DNA of 53,982 bases from Bradyrhizobium sp. (GCF_030646015.1 NZ_JAUSLT010000057.1:1-53982), one strand, 5' to 3'. Shown: positions 16,754 to 26,478, counted from the first letter of the stretch. A program made the numbers and translations. Notes: generated by a model not told the origin, from the letters alone.

Positions 16754-17139
16754 GCGTTTACATCCTTGTCGTTGATGACGAACCCGACGTCGAGGTCCTG
16801 TTCCGGCAGCAATTCCGTCGCGACCTGAAGTCCGGGCGCTTCACCATGGAATTCGCCCCGTCGGCGCCGGCGGCGCTGGAGCGTGCTGCCGAGGTCAGGG
16901 ACCCGTCGCTGATCCTGATTCTGTCGGATATCAACATGCCCGGCATGAGCGGGCTGGAAATGCTTCCGGAGGTGCGCGCAAGGCGGCCCGACGTTCCCGT
17001 GATCATGATCACCGCCTATGGCGACGCTGAAACACGGCGCAAGGCGATCGAGCGCGGCGCGGTGGGATTACTGACCAAACCGATCGATTTTGCGCTGCTG
17101 CGCCACGAAATCGATACCAGACTCGGGCAGGCCGCATGA
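16750..17139 (+). CDS. Single-domain response regulator
   Basis: A free-standing receiver domain of 129 residues. The acidic pair is Asp9/Asp10 with Glu11, the phospho-acceptor is Asp60 in ILSDINMPGMSG, the Thr is in MITAYG and the Lys in LLTKPIDF. Starts with TTG overlapping the kinase stop codon and ends overlapping the next gene by four bases, so the three genes form a coupled operon. No output domain; may act as a phosphate relay or sink between the kinase and the cyclase. Confidence 0.92.
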   Translation: MSVYILVVDDEPDVEVLFRQQFRRDLKSGRFTMEFAPSAPAALERAAEVRDPSLILILSDINMPGMSGLEMLPEVRARRPDVPVIMITAYGDAETRRKAIERGAVGLLTKPIDFALLRHEIDTRLGQAA

Positions 17140-18386
17140 CCGCAACGATCCTTGTCGTCGACGACGAGCCCGATCTCGAGGCTCTCGTGCTGCAGAAATT
17201 CCGTAGGCAGATCCGCGACGGCGCCGTGGCCTTTCTGTTCGCCCATGACGGCATCGAGGCGCTGCAGTCGATCGCGGACCACCCGCATGTCGACTTGGTG
17301 GTGTCCGACATCAACATGCCGAGAATGGACGGCCTGTCGCTGCTCGCGAGGTTGCAGGAGGCGGACGACAAAAAATCAACCATCATCGTGTCGGCCTATG
17401 GCGATATGAGCAACATCCGGACCGCGATGAACCGCGGCGCGTTCGATTTTCTGACCAAACCGATCGACTTCGGCGATCTCGAACTGACCATCGACAAGAC
17501 CGTCAGGCATGTCGAGATGATGCGAGAGGCGCGCCGCCGCCAGGCCGAGGCCGAGCGCGCGCACGCCTCGCTGTCGCGGTACTTTTCGCCGCAGATCGCC
17601 AGCCGCCTCGCGGCCATCGGCGACAGCAACGGCATGGAAGTGCATCGGCGGGACGTCGCGGTCATCTTCACCGACATCGCCGGCTTCACTTCGCTGGTGG
17701 AAACAGCGGCGCCCGAGGTGCTGGGCGAACTGCTCAACGAATATGTCGGCGGCATGACCGACGTTGTCTTCGCGCATGAGGGGACGGTCGCCAAGATCAT
17801 CGGCGACGCGATCCAAATTCTCTTTAACGCGCCCGGCGACCAGCCGGATTATGCGAACCGCGCGATCGCCTGTGCCCACGATCTCGATGAATGGGCGCAG
17901 GGGTTTCGCCGGCGCTGGAAAGCCAGGGGCGTGGATTTCGGCGTGACCCGGATTGGCGCTCACGCCGGGCCGGCGCTGGTCGGGAATTTCGGTGGCAGCC
18001 GGTTCTTCGATTACACCGCCTACGGCGATACCATCAACACCGCGGCGCGGCTGGAGGCCGCCAACAAGTTTCTTGGCACCCGCATTTGCGTCAGCGCCAC
18101 CGTCGCCGAGGCTGCAGGAAATTTCAAAGGCAGGCCGGTAGGCGATCTCATGCTGCGCGGGCGCAGCGAACCGCTTCGTGCCTACGAGCCGTTGCCGGCG
18201 TCGGTGTTCGAGGCGCCGACGACGAAACAGTATTCCGAAGCCTTCGCCAAGCTGGAGGCCGATAACGCTGCGGCGATGCCGGCCTTCGCTGCCCTTGTCG
18301 GGCAGCATGCGGACGACGCGCTGGCTGGCTTTCACTTGCGGCGGTTGCTCAATGGCGGCAAGGGCGTCCGCATTCAACTGGAATGA
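17136..18386 (+). CDS. Response regulator-adenylate cyclase fusion, class III
   Basis: A 416-residue fusion. Residues 1-120 form a receiver with Asp58 in [12 protein letters not shown] and Lys in FLTKPIDF; a helical linker ([18 protein letters not shown]) leads to a class III cyclase from about 165. Metal-binding Asp180 ([10 protein letters not shown]) and Asp224 (GTVAKIIGD), substrate Lys220 and transition-state Asn301/Arg305 ([10 protein letters not shown]) are present. The second base-contacting residue is Thr294 (DYTAYGD) instead of Asp, the mark of class IIIb cyclases, which are often bicarbonate-responsive. Phosphorylation by the upstream kinase would be expected to control cAMP production. 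Confidence 0.92.
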   Translation: MTATILVVDDEPDLEALVLQKFRRQIRDGAVAFLFAHDGIEALQSIADHPHVDLVVSDINMPRMDGLSLLARLQEADDKKSTIIVSAYGDMSNIRTAMNRGAFDFLTKPIDFGDLELTIDKTVRHVEMMREARRRQAEAERAHASLSRYFSPQIASRLAAIGDSNGMEVHRRDVAVIFTDIAGFTSLVETAAPEVLGELLNEYVGGMTDVVFAHEGTVAKIIGDAIQILFNAPGDQPDYANRAIACAHDLDEWAQGFRRRWKARGVDFGVTRIGAHAGPALVGNFGGSRFFDYTAYGDTINTAARLEAANKFLGTRICVSATVAEAAGNFKGRPVGDLMLRGRSEPLRAYEPLPASVFEAPTTKQYSEAFAKLEADNAAAMPAFAALVGQHADDALAGFHLRRLLNGGKGVRIQLE

Positions 18387-18541
18387 TCCACGGGCAGGTT
18401 TGAGATCGGGCGGGCTTTCCAGCCGGCAATTGTCGATTGGTCCCGCCGGTGCTTTGCTGTTCCAAGCCGCGCCGCGGCCACCCCCTTTCACAGCGGTGGT
18501 CGAGTCGATACGATGACGTTTTCGGACCCTTGGGGGCGGAC

Positions 18542-19525
18542 ATGAGACGGCGGGAATTCCTCGGTGTCCTGGCTGGCTCGGCGACGTGGCCGCTGGCAGC
18601 GCGGGCGCAGCCGGCTGAGCGGATGCGGCGCATCGGCATCCTCATGGACCTGCCGGAAAATGACGCCAGTCGATCGCGTTTGGCAGCTTTCGTTCAGGGG
18701 CTCGTGGGCCTGGGCTGGAGCGACGGGCGAAATGTGCGGCTTGACATCCGATGGGGTGCGAACAACGCCGAAAAGAGCCGTACCCTCGCAGCTGAATTGC
18801 TGGCGCTGGATCCCGACGTCGTCCTTGCCTCCGCCAGCTCTGCCACGGCTGCGATGCGGCAAGCGTCTGCGACGACTCCCATTGTGTTCACACTCGTCGC
18901 CGATCCCGTCGGAGCTGGCCTCGTGGACAGCCTGGCGCGCCCCGGCGCGAATGTAACGGGGTTCACGCTGTTCGAGTACTCCATTGCCGGAAAGTGGCTG
19001 GAATTGCTCAAGGAGGTTGCGCCGGGCACCAGGCGCGTTGCCGTCCTGCGTGATGCCGGTGTCGCCGCCGGGGCGGGCCAGTTCGGCGTTATCCAGGCGG
19101 CAGCGCAGTCGTTCGGGCTCGAACTGCGACCGATAGGGATCCGCGATGCCGAAGAAATCGAACGAGCCATTACCGCTTTTGGGCCTCGAGAGAATGACGG
19201 CATTGTCGTCACGGCGTCACCATTGGCGGGCTTGCATCGTGAACAGATCATTTCTCTCGCGACCCGCTATCGGATGCCTTCGGTATTCGCATATCGGCAT
19301 TTCGTGGCCGCCGGTGGCCTCGTTGCCTATGGACCCGACCTCGCCAATCCGTATCGCCGTGCCGCGAGCTATGTCAGCCGCATTCTCAAGGGCGAGAAGC
19401 CCGCCGAACTTCCGGTACAAGCTGCAATCACTTACGAGCTTGCGGTGAACCTCAAGACGGCCAAGGCGCTTGGTCTCGACATGCCGCCGTCGCTGCTCGC
19501 TCGCGCCGACGAGGTGATCGAATAA
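18542..19525 (+). CDS. ABC_sub_bind-family periplasmic binding protein
   Basis: A 327-residue exported protein, ABC_sub_bind (PF04392) type. The N-terminus [23 protein letters not shown] looks like a Tat signal. The mature part shows [39 protein letters not shown] and the family end [13 protein letters not shown]. No permease or ATPase is nearby. Such orphan binding proteins are numerous in Bradyrhizobium and often sit beside cyclases and kinases, so a role as a ligand-sensing partner of the signalling operon just upstream is possible. First of three tandem paralogues. Confidence 0.85.
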   Translation: MRRREFLGVLAGSATWPLAARAQPAERMRRIGILMDLPENDASRSRLAAFVQGLVGLGWSDGRNVRLDIRWGANNAEKSRTLAAELLALDPDVVLASASSATAAMRQASATTPIVFTLVADPVGAGLVDSLARPGANVTGFTLFEYSIAGKWLELLKEVAPGTRRVAVLRDAGVAAGAGQFGVIQAAAQSFGLELRPIGIRDAEEIERAITAFGPRENDGIVVTASPLAGLHREQIISLATRYRMPSVFAYRHFVAAGGLVAYGPDLANPYRRAASYVSRILKGEKPAELPVQAAITYELAVNLKTAKALGLDMPPSLLARADEVIE

Positions 19526-19734
19526 ATCTTCGTCCTCGCCAATGACGCCTTTCGAACGTGACTGCTCCGATTGACGATATCGGCTCATCGGTGCAAAGTG
19601 GACAACTCGACTGCGTCCACCCTGGTCCGGAATTGACCCATTTCGGAAGCCGAATATTCCCAATCGTCCGGCGCTGTCGCTTCCATGGGCCAAGTGCACG
19701 GTTACAGTAACGCTTTCTTCCTGGGGGGACGGGC

Positions 19735-20724
19735 ATGCGACGGCGCGATTTCATTGGATTAATCGGCGGTACGATTGTCTTTCGCCCTGCAGAAGCCGGG
19801 GCACAGCAGCGACAGCGGACGCGGCGCATCGGTGTGCTCATGCCGCTCGCCGGTGACGATCCGGTCGCACGCGCTCGCATTGGCGCATTCTTAGAAGGCC
19901 TGCATCAACTGGGTTGGATCGACGGCGGCAATATCCAGATCGAGTATCGCTGGGCTGTGGGCGATGCTGAACGCACGCGTAGAGATGCAGCGGAGCTTGT
20001 CGCGCTTGCGCCGGACGTAATTATGGTCACTAGCAGCCTGCCCACGGTCTCGCTCCAACGGGCAACACGCACATTGCCGATTGTGTTCGTGCTGGTTGCC
20101 GATCCGGTGGGAGCCGGCGTCACAGATAGCATGGCCCGCCCTAGCGGCAACGCAACTGGGTTTACGCCATTCGAATTTACGACGGCGGCAAAATATCTTG
20201 AACTGCTGAAGGAGATTGCGCCGGGTCTGACGCGGGTCGCGGTCACCATTGACAATAATGCGGTAGGTGCGATTGGCCAATTAGAAGCGATCAGATCCGT
20301 GGCGCCCACAATGGGAGTCGAGATCAGCCCTTTCGACGTGCGCGATGCCGGAGAGATAGAGCGGGCGCTGGCAGCATTCGCGCGCGGCTCGGACGAAGGC
20401 TTGATCGTCACGGCCATCGCGGCCGCTAACATTCATCGCGATTTGTTCATATCGCTCGCGCAGCGCCACCGACTGCCGGCGATCTATCCGTATAGAACCA
20501 ACGTCACCGCCGGAGGACTGGTCTGCTATGGGCCCGATCAGTTCGAAATTTACCGCCGCGCTGCTGGCTACGTGGATCGTATTCTTAAGGGTGCGAGGCC
20601 AGCCGATCTGCCGGTGCAAGCGCCGACGAAATACGAACTGGCCATCAATTTAAAGACGGCCAAATCACTCGGGCTGACTGTGCCACCGGCGCTGCTTGCG
20701 CGCGCCGACGAGGTGATAGAGTAG
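19735..20724 (+). CDS. ABC_sub_bind-family periplasmic binding protein
   Basis: Second tandem paralogue, 329 residues, beginning MRRRDFIGLIGGTIVF with a twin-Arg-like signal and AQQ near the cleavage site. Strongly similar to the preceding protein: [43 protein letters not shown] and YVDRILKGARPADLPVQAP. A ggggg sequence precedes the ATG. The 209-base gap before it shows no gene. Probably arose by duplication of its neighbour. Ligand unknown. Confidence 0.85.
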   Translation: MRRRDFIGLIGGTIVFRPAEAGAQQRQRTRRIGVLMPLAGDDPVARARIGAFLEGLHQLGWIDGGNIQIEYRWAVGDAERTRRDAAELVALAPDVIMVTSSLPTVSLQRATRTLPIVFVLVADPVGAGVTDSMARPSGNATGFTPFEFTTAAKYLELLKEIAPGLTRVAVTIDNNAVGAIGQLEAIRSVAPTMGVEISPFDVRDAGEIERALAAFARGSDEGLIVTAIAAANIHRDLFISLAQRHRLPAIYPYRTNVTAGGLVCYGPDQFEIYRRAAGYVDRILKGARPADLPVQAPTKYELAINLKTAKSLGLTVPPALLARADEVIE

Positions 20725-20948
20725 AATCGGAATGTCGCCTATTGGCACCTTTCAGACCTGCAACATAACTCGCAATGTCTGCACTTGAGGGGGGACCGGA
20801 CGGCCCCTGTCATAAGTCCGATTTCCGAAATGACCAGAAGGCGACACGGGGCTGCGCCGATGGCGATGCTCTCGATTCCGAGTTCAGCCCTCTATCAAAA
20901 TATTGGTTCCAGGCATTAAGATGCCGTCTCCTGAGCTTGGGGGCCGAC

Positions 20949-21905
20949 ATGCAAAGGCGCGAGTTCATCAGGCTTCTCGGCGGCGCGGCGGCGTGGCCGG
21001 TTGCGGCACGGGCGCAGCAGGCAAACCTGCCCAGGTTAGGCGTCCTTCTTGTAGGGAATCGGGAGCCATTCTCAACGCTGTTCTGGGAAGGGCTCCGCGA
21101 ACTTGGCTATATCCAGGGGAAAAACATCCAGGTCGAGTTTCGGTCGGCTGAAGGAAAGCTGAATATCCTCCCCGAATTGGCCGCGGAGTTCGTGCGTCTC
21201 AAGGTCGACGTCATTGTGGCGTCGGAAACGCCATCCGTTCAGGCAGCCAAGCGCGCAACCGGTGAAATTCCAATCGTCATGGCGCCCTCCGGCGATCCGG
21301 TTGGAACGGGTCTCATCGCCAGTCTGGCCAGGCCGGGCGGCAATGTTACGGGACTATCCGCTGCGACCGCAGAACTCGCAGGCAAAAGTCTCGAACTGAT
21401 CAGGGAGATGATGCCCACGGCGAGCCGCGTGGCCGCCTTGGCGGACCCGACCAACGCCTTCACCAGGCCTTTCCTGGAGCAAATCGATCTTGCGGCGCGG
21501 ACCATCGGCATTGAAATAGAGGTCGTCATGCTCCGCGGGACCGAAGAATTCGACGCCGTTTTTGCAGGAATGGCAGCAAAGCGGATCGATGCCGTGATCG
21601 TACAGCCGACGCTCCCACGTGCACCGATCATCGCTTTGGTGCAGAAATATCGCCTCCCGTCTGTCTCGGGCAACCGGGCGTTCGCCGACGCGGGCGGGCT
21701 AATGTCGTATTCGGGGAGTCTTGCGGACAGATACCGGAATGCCGCACCTTACGTGGATAGGATTCTCAAGGGTGCCAGGCCGGCTGACCTGCCGGTGCAG
21801 CAGCCGACCAAGTTCGAGCTCGTGATCAACCTCAAGGCCGCCAAGGCGATGGCTCTCGCCATTCCGCCGGCGCTGCTCGCCCGCGCCGACGAGGTGATTG
21901 AATAG
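20949..21905 (+). CDS. ABC_sub_bind-family periplasmic binding protein
   Basis: Third tandem member, 318 residues, more distant from the other two. The signal MQRREFIRLLGGAAAWPVAARAQQ again has an Arg pair before a hydrophobic core. Conserved stretches are IPIVMAPSGDPVGTGLIASLARPGGNVTGL and the end [15 protein letters not shown]. The 224-base gap upstream carries pieces of intergenic repeat sequence but no gene. No transport partners are found in the window. Confidence 0.85.
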   Translation: MQRREFIRLLGGAAAWPVAARAQQANLPRLGVLLVGNREPFSTLFWEGLRELGYIQGKNIQVEFRSAEGKLNILPELAAEFVRLKVDVIVASETPSVQAAKRATGEIPIVMAPSGDPVGTGLIASLARPGGNVTGLSAATAELAGKSLELIREMMPTASRVAALADPTNAFTRPFLEQIDLAARTIGIEIEVVMLRGTEEFDAVFAGMAAKRIDAVIVQPTLPRAPIIALVQKYRLPSVSGNRAFADAGGLMSYSGSLADRYRNAAPYVDRILKGARPADLPVQQPTKFELVINLKAAKAMALAIPPALLARADEVIE

Positions 21906-22008
21906 CTAACACTGGCACTCAGCGGACGCGCCGATCCGTCAGCCTGGAGTCCGCTTTCGGGGGAGCCCGCACAATCCACGGGAGTCGGGTGGATCGCCGC
22001 TCGAGCAT

Positions 22009-23109
22009 TCAGCACCGGCTCGATGGCAAGCCGGCACGAGCCAGATCACACACGATCGGTTGGACGAACGAGACGCCAAACCATTTGCTCGTCAACGAGC
22101 TGTCGTTGTCGATCCAGGGGATCGGCGGCAAGTGCGGCAGGTAGGATGCATAGGGCATCACTTTCGCCAGCGTCACCCTGTAGGGAAACCGGGCGTGGAA
22201 AGCCTTGTTCATTCCGCCGTCCAGTCCGCTGTAGATCGGGGCAGCCGGCACCTCGTCTTCAAGCAATCGCGCGTATTCGAGCTCGTCGGCGCGCTGCTTT
22301 TCCAGCGCCCGCCGCCCGATTTCCGGATTGACGACAAAGGCGGGACATTTTTTGGCGGCATCGAACACAAGGGGATGCGGCGAATTTGGCGGAGGTTGCG
22401 CATCGAATACATAGCGGCGATCGCACACATCCACCCTGGGTTCGCGTTGCGTCGTCTCGAAATGATCGTTGCCGATCTTGAGCATTTTCCAGAAGGCGAG
22501 GTTCGGACTATTGCGATGCCGCGCCAGATTCGCCGGCGTCAGGCGGAATGGATAGGCCTGGACCTGGAACGACGGCCGCCCGCCGAGCGAGTCGCGCGCC
22601 AGCGAATAGATCTCGCTGATCTGTTCGTCGGTCATTGCATAGCAGCCGCTCGACCAGCAGTCGCCGTGGATCATGAGGAAGCTGCCGTCGCGCTTGTTCG
22701 CCTTGTCGAATTTGTTGGGGTAGCCGAGGTTGATCGAAAGATAGAAGTTGGAGTTGGGATTCATCAACTCGGGTGTAACCGTGTAGAATCCCTCGGGCGC
22801 CTGGCGGTCGCCCTCCCACAACTTCGGCCCGAGATCGCCCGACCACCGGCAGATCGGATAGGTCTTGAGGATCTGGAAACGGCCGCTGGCGTCCTGTTTC
22901 CAGACTTCGAGCTCCGCCTCTTCCTTGAACAGGCGCACCACGACAGGTGAATGTTTCGGCATGTTCTTCTGCTGGAGCAGCGAGAGCAGCGCGGGAGGCA
23001 GTTCCTGCGTTGCCTTGGCCGGCAACCGGGTGCTGCTTTGGCCAAGGCACGCGACCGGCGTCAGCCCCGCGGCAACAGCTGCCGTCAGTATCAGTGCACG
23101 TCGGACCAT
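22009..23109 (-). CDS. L,D-transpeptidase family protein (YafK-like)
   Basis: Exported protein of 366 residues with signal peptide ALILTAAVAAGLTPVACLGQ. The YkuD/L,D-transpeptidase core is seen in VVVRLFKEEAELEVWKQD, APEGFYTVTPELMNPNSNFYLS and the active-site motif HGDCWSSGCYAMT with catalytic His, Ser and Cys. Enzymes of this family cross-link peptidoglycan or attach proteins to it in the periplasm. The long C-terminal part after about residue 250 is outside the catalytic domain. ATG at 23109 gives a proper signal peptide; an in-frame ATG about 14 codons upstream is possible. Confidence 0.88.
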   Translation of the reverse strand: MVRRALILTAAVAAGLTPVACLGQSSTRLPAKATQELPPALLSLLQQKNMPKHSPVVVRLFKEEAELEVWKQDASGRFQILKTYPICRWSGDLGPKLWEGDRQAPEGFYTVTPELMNPNSNFYLSINLGYPNKFDKANKRDGSFLMIHGDCWSSGCYAMTDEQISEIYSLARDSLGGRPSFQVQAYPFRLTPANLARHRNSPNLAFWKMLKIGNDHFETTQREPRVDVCDRRYVFDAQPPPNSPHPLVFDAAKKCPAFVVNPEIGRRALEKQRADELEYARLLEDEVPAAPIYSGLDGGMNKAFHARFPYRVTLAKVMPYASYLPHLPPIPWIDNDSSLTSKWFGVSFVQPIVCDLARAGLPSSRC

Positions 23110-23168
23110 GGCGCGGATCACTCTATACCTCCGACGGGAAACCTGTGCCATCTGCCGGGCCGCATCAA

Positions 23169-23993
23169 CTATCGACAGGTCAGTGCCTTGCGAAAGCCCG
23201 CTGCCGAAGCATCTTCCTCGGAGCAGAACCACCGCTGAGCCCGCTTCAGGCGTGGATAGCTCCCGCAAGCCGGCAGGTGATAAATGCCTTCGTAACCTAC
23301 GGCCCGCAGCGCAAACTTGGCCTTGATCGGGCATCCCGGCGGCATGTCGGTGTCGACGCGGAATAGTTTGACACGTGTCCGATTCTGATGACCAAGCTGG
23401 CAACCGCCGCCCACAAGTCGCGCTCCACTGAGATTCCATCTTCGGAAGTCAAGCGGTTCCGCGAAACATCCGCTCCACAGTCCGCGCCGGTTCTCGCGTG
23501 CGTCAGCTTCCTCCGGCGCGAAGCGGCCGGTTGCCGAAGACCCGAACCTGATCGCCCATCCTTCGCGAACCAGCCACTCATTGAGCGTGGCAGTCTCGCC
23601 TTCGATCGAGCATATCCCGATCTGGCGGTGCTTGTGGTCCGGGTCCGGGCCCTCGTCCTTGCAGCGAACCGCGCGATTTCCAATATGAGCGGTCAATCGA
23701 TCTCGCGCCGCAACCCCGCACGGCCAGATCTCGCCAGCTTGATTGACGCATGTCTGGTCGATTTCGGGTGCATCGATGCTCCCCAGCCGATAGGTCGTGC
23801 GATCCAGCCGGATCGTATCGCCGTCAGTCACGGCAAGGTCTGCCGCCAAACCTGGCCCGACCATCGCCAGCAGCAACGCTGCAACAAGAGCATGCCCGCT
23901 CAAGGGATGAGCGACCAGGCAGCACCGGGCAACAACAGCGGCCCATTTTCCTGTCAAGACAGCAGTCAACGCTATTGCATTTGATCCAGGCAT
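23169..23993 (-). CDS. Secreted thermonuclease-like protein
   Basis: A 274-residue protein with a membrane or signal segment (HALVAALLLAMVGPGLAAD) and a staphylococcal-nuclease fold: VTDGDTIRLDRTTYRLGSIDAPE, RDRLTAHIG and LNEWLVREGWAIRFG. In the canonical enzyme Asp-Arg-Glu residues form the active site; Asp and the Asp-Ala-Pro-Glu segment are visible, whereas the Arg/Glu positions are less clear, so activity is uncertain. The Cys-rich C-terminal extension (about 90 residues) is typical of rhizobial members. Start uncertain: ATG at 24011 adds six residues. Convergent or independent of the L,D-transpeptidase gene 59 bases away on the same strand. Confidence 0.72.
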   Translation of the reverse strand: MPGSNAIALTAVLTGKWAAVVARCCLVAHPLSGHALVAALLLAMVGPGLAADLAVTDGDTIRLDRTTYRLGSIDAPEIDQTCVNQAGEIWPCGVAARDRLTAHIGNRAVRCKDEGPDPDHKHRQIGICSIEGETATLNEWLVREGWAIRFGSSATGRFAPEEADARENRRGLWSGCFAEPLDFRRWNLSGARLVGGGCQLGHQNRTRVKLFRVDTDMPPGCPIKAKFALRAVGYEGIYHLPACGSYPRLKRAQRWFCSEEDASAAGFRKALTCR

Positions 23994-24243
23994 GAAAAAT
24001 CTCTCGACCACTCTATCAATTGTTAGAACATCTCGCTTTCCGAAGCCACGTCGATTTGGATCAACGAGGCCTCAGGTCAAAACCCGACCTGGCACCGATT
24101 GCATCGCCAGTCCAGATGTCGTGCCCAGCCTTGGGACAATGGCCATGAGGACAATAGTCCCGAGAAAAGCACGTGCCGTACCATGCAAAATGACGCTCCA
24201 GACATGGCCGAGCAGATCGGGTTTTAATCCTCGACCACCGGCA

Positions 24244-24831
24244 TCACGCCCGTGGTCGCTTGCGTGCGTTCAGCGGAAATTGCTCCGTTGGACCCTCGTC
24301 ATGGTCCTCGAGATGCTCGTGATCCAGGCGCTTCATGTTCTCGAGTATCTTGAGCAGATAATGCAGCGTATGGGTCGTATCGTTGATTGAGAAATCGGCG
24401 AGCACTTCCTTGTAGTAGGCGCGGATCTTGGGCTGAGCCCGCACCTGCCAGACGTGACGGCCGGTTTCAGTCATTGTCACGATCCGCGAGCGCCGATCGC
24501 GCGCGTCGGAGGCGATCGACAGGTGTCCATCGCGTGCCATGCGGCTGATCAGTCCCGCCAGGTTCTGCCGGCTCACCATCAGATACCTGGCGAGTTCGCC
24601 GATACCCATCCCGGCCTCCGCCTCGTCCCGGGACAACGCGCCGAGCACCGCCCATTGCTGCGTCGTCAGACCCTCCGCTTCGACGGCCCGGCTGCCGGTC
24701 TTATGCAACATATTGGCGCATTGATAGAGCCGGAAAAACAACCGGTTGGCCAGTTCCATCATGGCCGCATCCCTTGTTTTGGGTACCCGATGCGATTCTT
24801 TCATTTCCAAGGGCCTTGCTTCGGTAGACAT
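24244..24831 (-). CDS. badR: MarR-family regulator, BadR-like
   Basis: A winged-helix regulator of 195 residues with AEGLTTQQWAVLGALSR, the recognition region IGELARYLMVSRQNLAGLISRM and wing SDARDRRSRIVTMTETG. BadR of Rhodopseudomonas palustris represses badHI-aliAB-badK and responds to a cyclohexene-carboxyl-CoA intermediate. Here the gene is divergent from badH with 65 bases between, the same arrangement by recall, and a dyad-symmetric site lies in the gap. The N-terminal 20 residues before the core are variable. Confidence 0.85.
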   Translation of the reverse strand: MSTEARPLEMKESHRVPKTRDAAMMELANRLFFRLYQCANMLHKTGSRAVEAEGLTTQQWAVLGALSRDEAEAGMGIGELARYLMVSRQNLAGLISRMARDGHLSIASDARDRRSRIVTMTETGRHVWQVRAQPKIRAYYKEVLADFSINDTTHTLHYLLKILENMKRLDHEHLEDHDEGPTEQFPLNARKRPRA

Positions 24832-24832
24832 A

Positions 24833-24854
24833 TTATGACAACATATTGCTATAA
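24833..24854. promoter_or_regulatory. Dyad in the badR/badH promoter region
   Basis: An imperfect 22-bp palindrome: TTAT, two bases, CAA, four bases, TTG, two bases, ATAA. All arm bases pair. It begins two bases upstream of the badR start codon and lies 42 bases upstream of badH. The position and size fit a MarR-dimer operator controlling both genes. Confidence 0.55.
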
Positions 24855-24896
24855 TAACGTGTGACTGGCAACGGGTCCATCGAAATGGGAGGCGTC

Positions 24897-25664
24897 ATGA
24901 AACGTTTCGACAACAGGACCGTCGTCGTGACGGGCGGCGGCGGCGGCATCGGAGGAGCGACCTGCCGCAGGTTTGCGGAGGAGGCAGCGCGCGTCGCCGT
25001 ATTCGACCTCAATGTCGAAGCGGCCGAGAAGGTCGCCGCTTCGATCCGGGCGAGCGGCGGCACGGCCGAGGCTATCCGTTGCGACATCACGGACAGAGCG
25101 AGTGTCGACGCCGCGGTTGCCGCGGCGGAATCCAGGCTCGGGCCAATCGACGTGCTGGTGAACAACGCGGGCTGGGATATCTTCCGTCCCTTCACCAGGA
25201 CGGAGCCGGCCCAGTGGGACAAGCTCATCGCCATCAACCTGACCGGCGCCTTGCATATGCATCATGCGGTGTTGCCCGGCATGGTCGCGCGCAAATCCGG
25301 GCGTATCGTCAACATCTCATCCGATGCCGCGCGCGTCGGTTCGTCCGGCGAAGCGGTTTATGCCGCGTGCAAGGGCGGACTTGTCGCTTTCTCGAAGACG
25401 ATCGCCCGCGAGCATGCCCGTCACGGCATTACCGTCAACGTCGTGTGCCCCGGCCCGACCGATACCGCGTTGTTTGCCGACTACAAGGAGGGTGCCGGCA
25501 ATCCGGAAAAGCTGGAGGAAGCCTTCAAACGCTCGATCCCGCTCGGCCGCATCGGCCAGCCCGACGATCTGCCGGGCGCCATTTTGTTCTTCGCCAGCGA
25601 CGACGCGAACTATGTGACGGGCCAGGTGCTGAGCGTGTCCGGCGGATTGACGATGAACGGTTGA
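24897..25664 (+). CDS. badH: 2-hydroxycyclohexanecarboxyl-CoA dehydrogenase
   Basis: Short-chain dehydrogenase of 255 residues oxidising 2-hydroxycyclohexanecarboxyl-CoA to the 2-keto compound during anaerobic or alicyclic ring degradation. NAD motif TGGGGGIGGATCRRF, NNAGWD, and the catalytic Ser-Tyr-Lys as SSDAARVGSSGEAVYAACKGG. Near-identical stretches to R. palustris BadH are recalled: LTGALHMHHAVLPGMV, ITVNVVCPGPTDTAL and VLSVSGGLTMNG. Start chosen at the ATG preceded by gggagg; an upstream ATG exists at 24886 but has no such site. First gene of the operon. Confidence 0.93.
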   Translation: MKRFDNRTVVVTGGGGGIGGATCRRFAEEAARVAVFDLNVEAAEKVAASIRASGGTAEAIRCDITDRASVDAAVAAAESRLGPIDVLVNNAGWDIFRPFTRTEPAQWDKLIAINLTGALHMHHAVLPGMVARKSGRIVNISSDAARVGSSGEAVYAACKGGLVAFSKTIAREHARHGITVNVVCPGPTDTALFADYKEGAGNPEKLEEAFKRSIPLGRIGQPDDLPGAILFFASDDANYVTGQVLSVSGGLTMNG

Positions 25665-25695
25665 TCGGGCGCTCGAGCCCGCGGGAGGAATCAAC

Positions 25696-26478
25696 ATGAA
25701 ATTCGACGACCTCATCTACGAGATCCGCAACGGCGTCGCCTGGATCATCATCAACCGGCCGGAGAAGATGAATTCATTTCGCGGCCAGACCTGCGACGAA
25801 TTGATCAAGGCCTTGTACAAGGCCGGCTACGACAAGGACGTCGGCGCCATCGTGCTCGCCGGTGCTGGAGACCGGGCGTTCTGCACCGGCGGCGACCAAT
25901 CCACCCATGACGGCAACTACGACGGCCGCGGCACGATCGGCTTGCCGATGGAAGAATTGCATACGGCGATACGCGACGTGCCGAAACCGGTGATCGCGCG
26001 CGTGCAGGGCTACGCCATCGGCGGCGGCAACGTGCTGTGCACGATCTGCGACCTGACGATCTGCTCCGAAAAGGCCATTTTCGGTCAGGTCGGCCCCAAG
26101 ATGGGTTCGGTCGATCCCGGTTACGGCACCGCGTTCCTGGCGCGGGTCGTCGGCGAAAAGAAGGCCCGCGAGATGTGGTATATGTGCCGCCGCTACTCCG
26201 GCCAGGAGGCGGTCGCGATGGGCCTCGCCAATACCTGCGTCCCGCATGATGAGCTCGACGCCGAAGTTCAGAAGTGGGGCGAGGAATTGTGCGAGCGCAG
26301 CCCGACTGCGATCGCGATCGCCAAGCGCAGTTTCAACATGGATACTGCCCATCAGGCCGGCATCGCCGGCATGGGCATGTATGCACTCAAGCTATATTAC
26401 GACACCGAGGAATCCCGTGAGGGCGTCAAGGCTCTGCAGGAGAAGCGCAAGCCCGACTTCCGAAAATTCTCCAAGTAA
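25696..26478 (+). CDS. badI: 2-ketocyclohexanecarboxyl-CoA hydrolase
   Basis: Crotonase-fold ring-opening hydrolase of 260 residues that converts 2-ketocyclohexanecarboxyl-CoA to pimeloyl-CoA. It is very like BadI of R. palustris by recall over the whole length: DLIYEIRNGVAWIIINRP, GAGDRAFCTGGDQSTHDGNY, RVQGYAIGGGNVL and QVGPKMGSVDPGYGTAFL. The oxyanion-hole Gly in FCTGGD and in YAIGGGN is present. A clear ggagg lies before the ATG, 31 bases after badH. Product pimeloyl-CoA would feed beta-oxidation encoded elsewhere. Confidence 0.95.
   Translation: MKFDDLIYEIRNGVAWIIINRPEKMNSFRGQTCDELIKALYKAGYDKDVGAIVLAGAGDRAFCTGGDQSTHDGNYDGRGTIGLPMEELHTAIRDVPKPVIARVQGYAIGGGNVLCTICDLTICSEKAIFGQVGPKMGSVDPGYGTAFLARVVGEKKAREMWYMCRRYSGQEAVAMGLANTCVPHDELDAEVQKWGEELCERSPTAIAIAKRSFNMDTAHQAGIAGMGMYALKLYYDTEESREGVKALQEKRKPDFRKFSK

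Noticed and set aside
23994..24243. Possible small gene between the nuclease-like gene and badR
   Set aside because: Plus-strand frame from 23992 runs into badR antisense, lacks a ribosome-binding site and has no family features.
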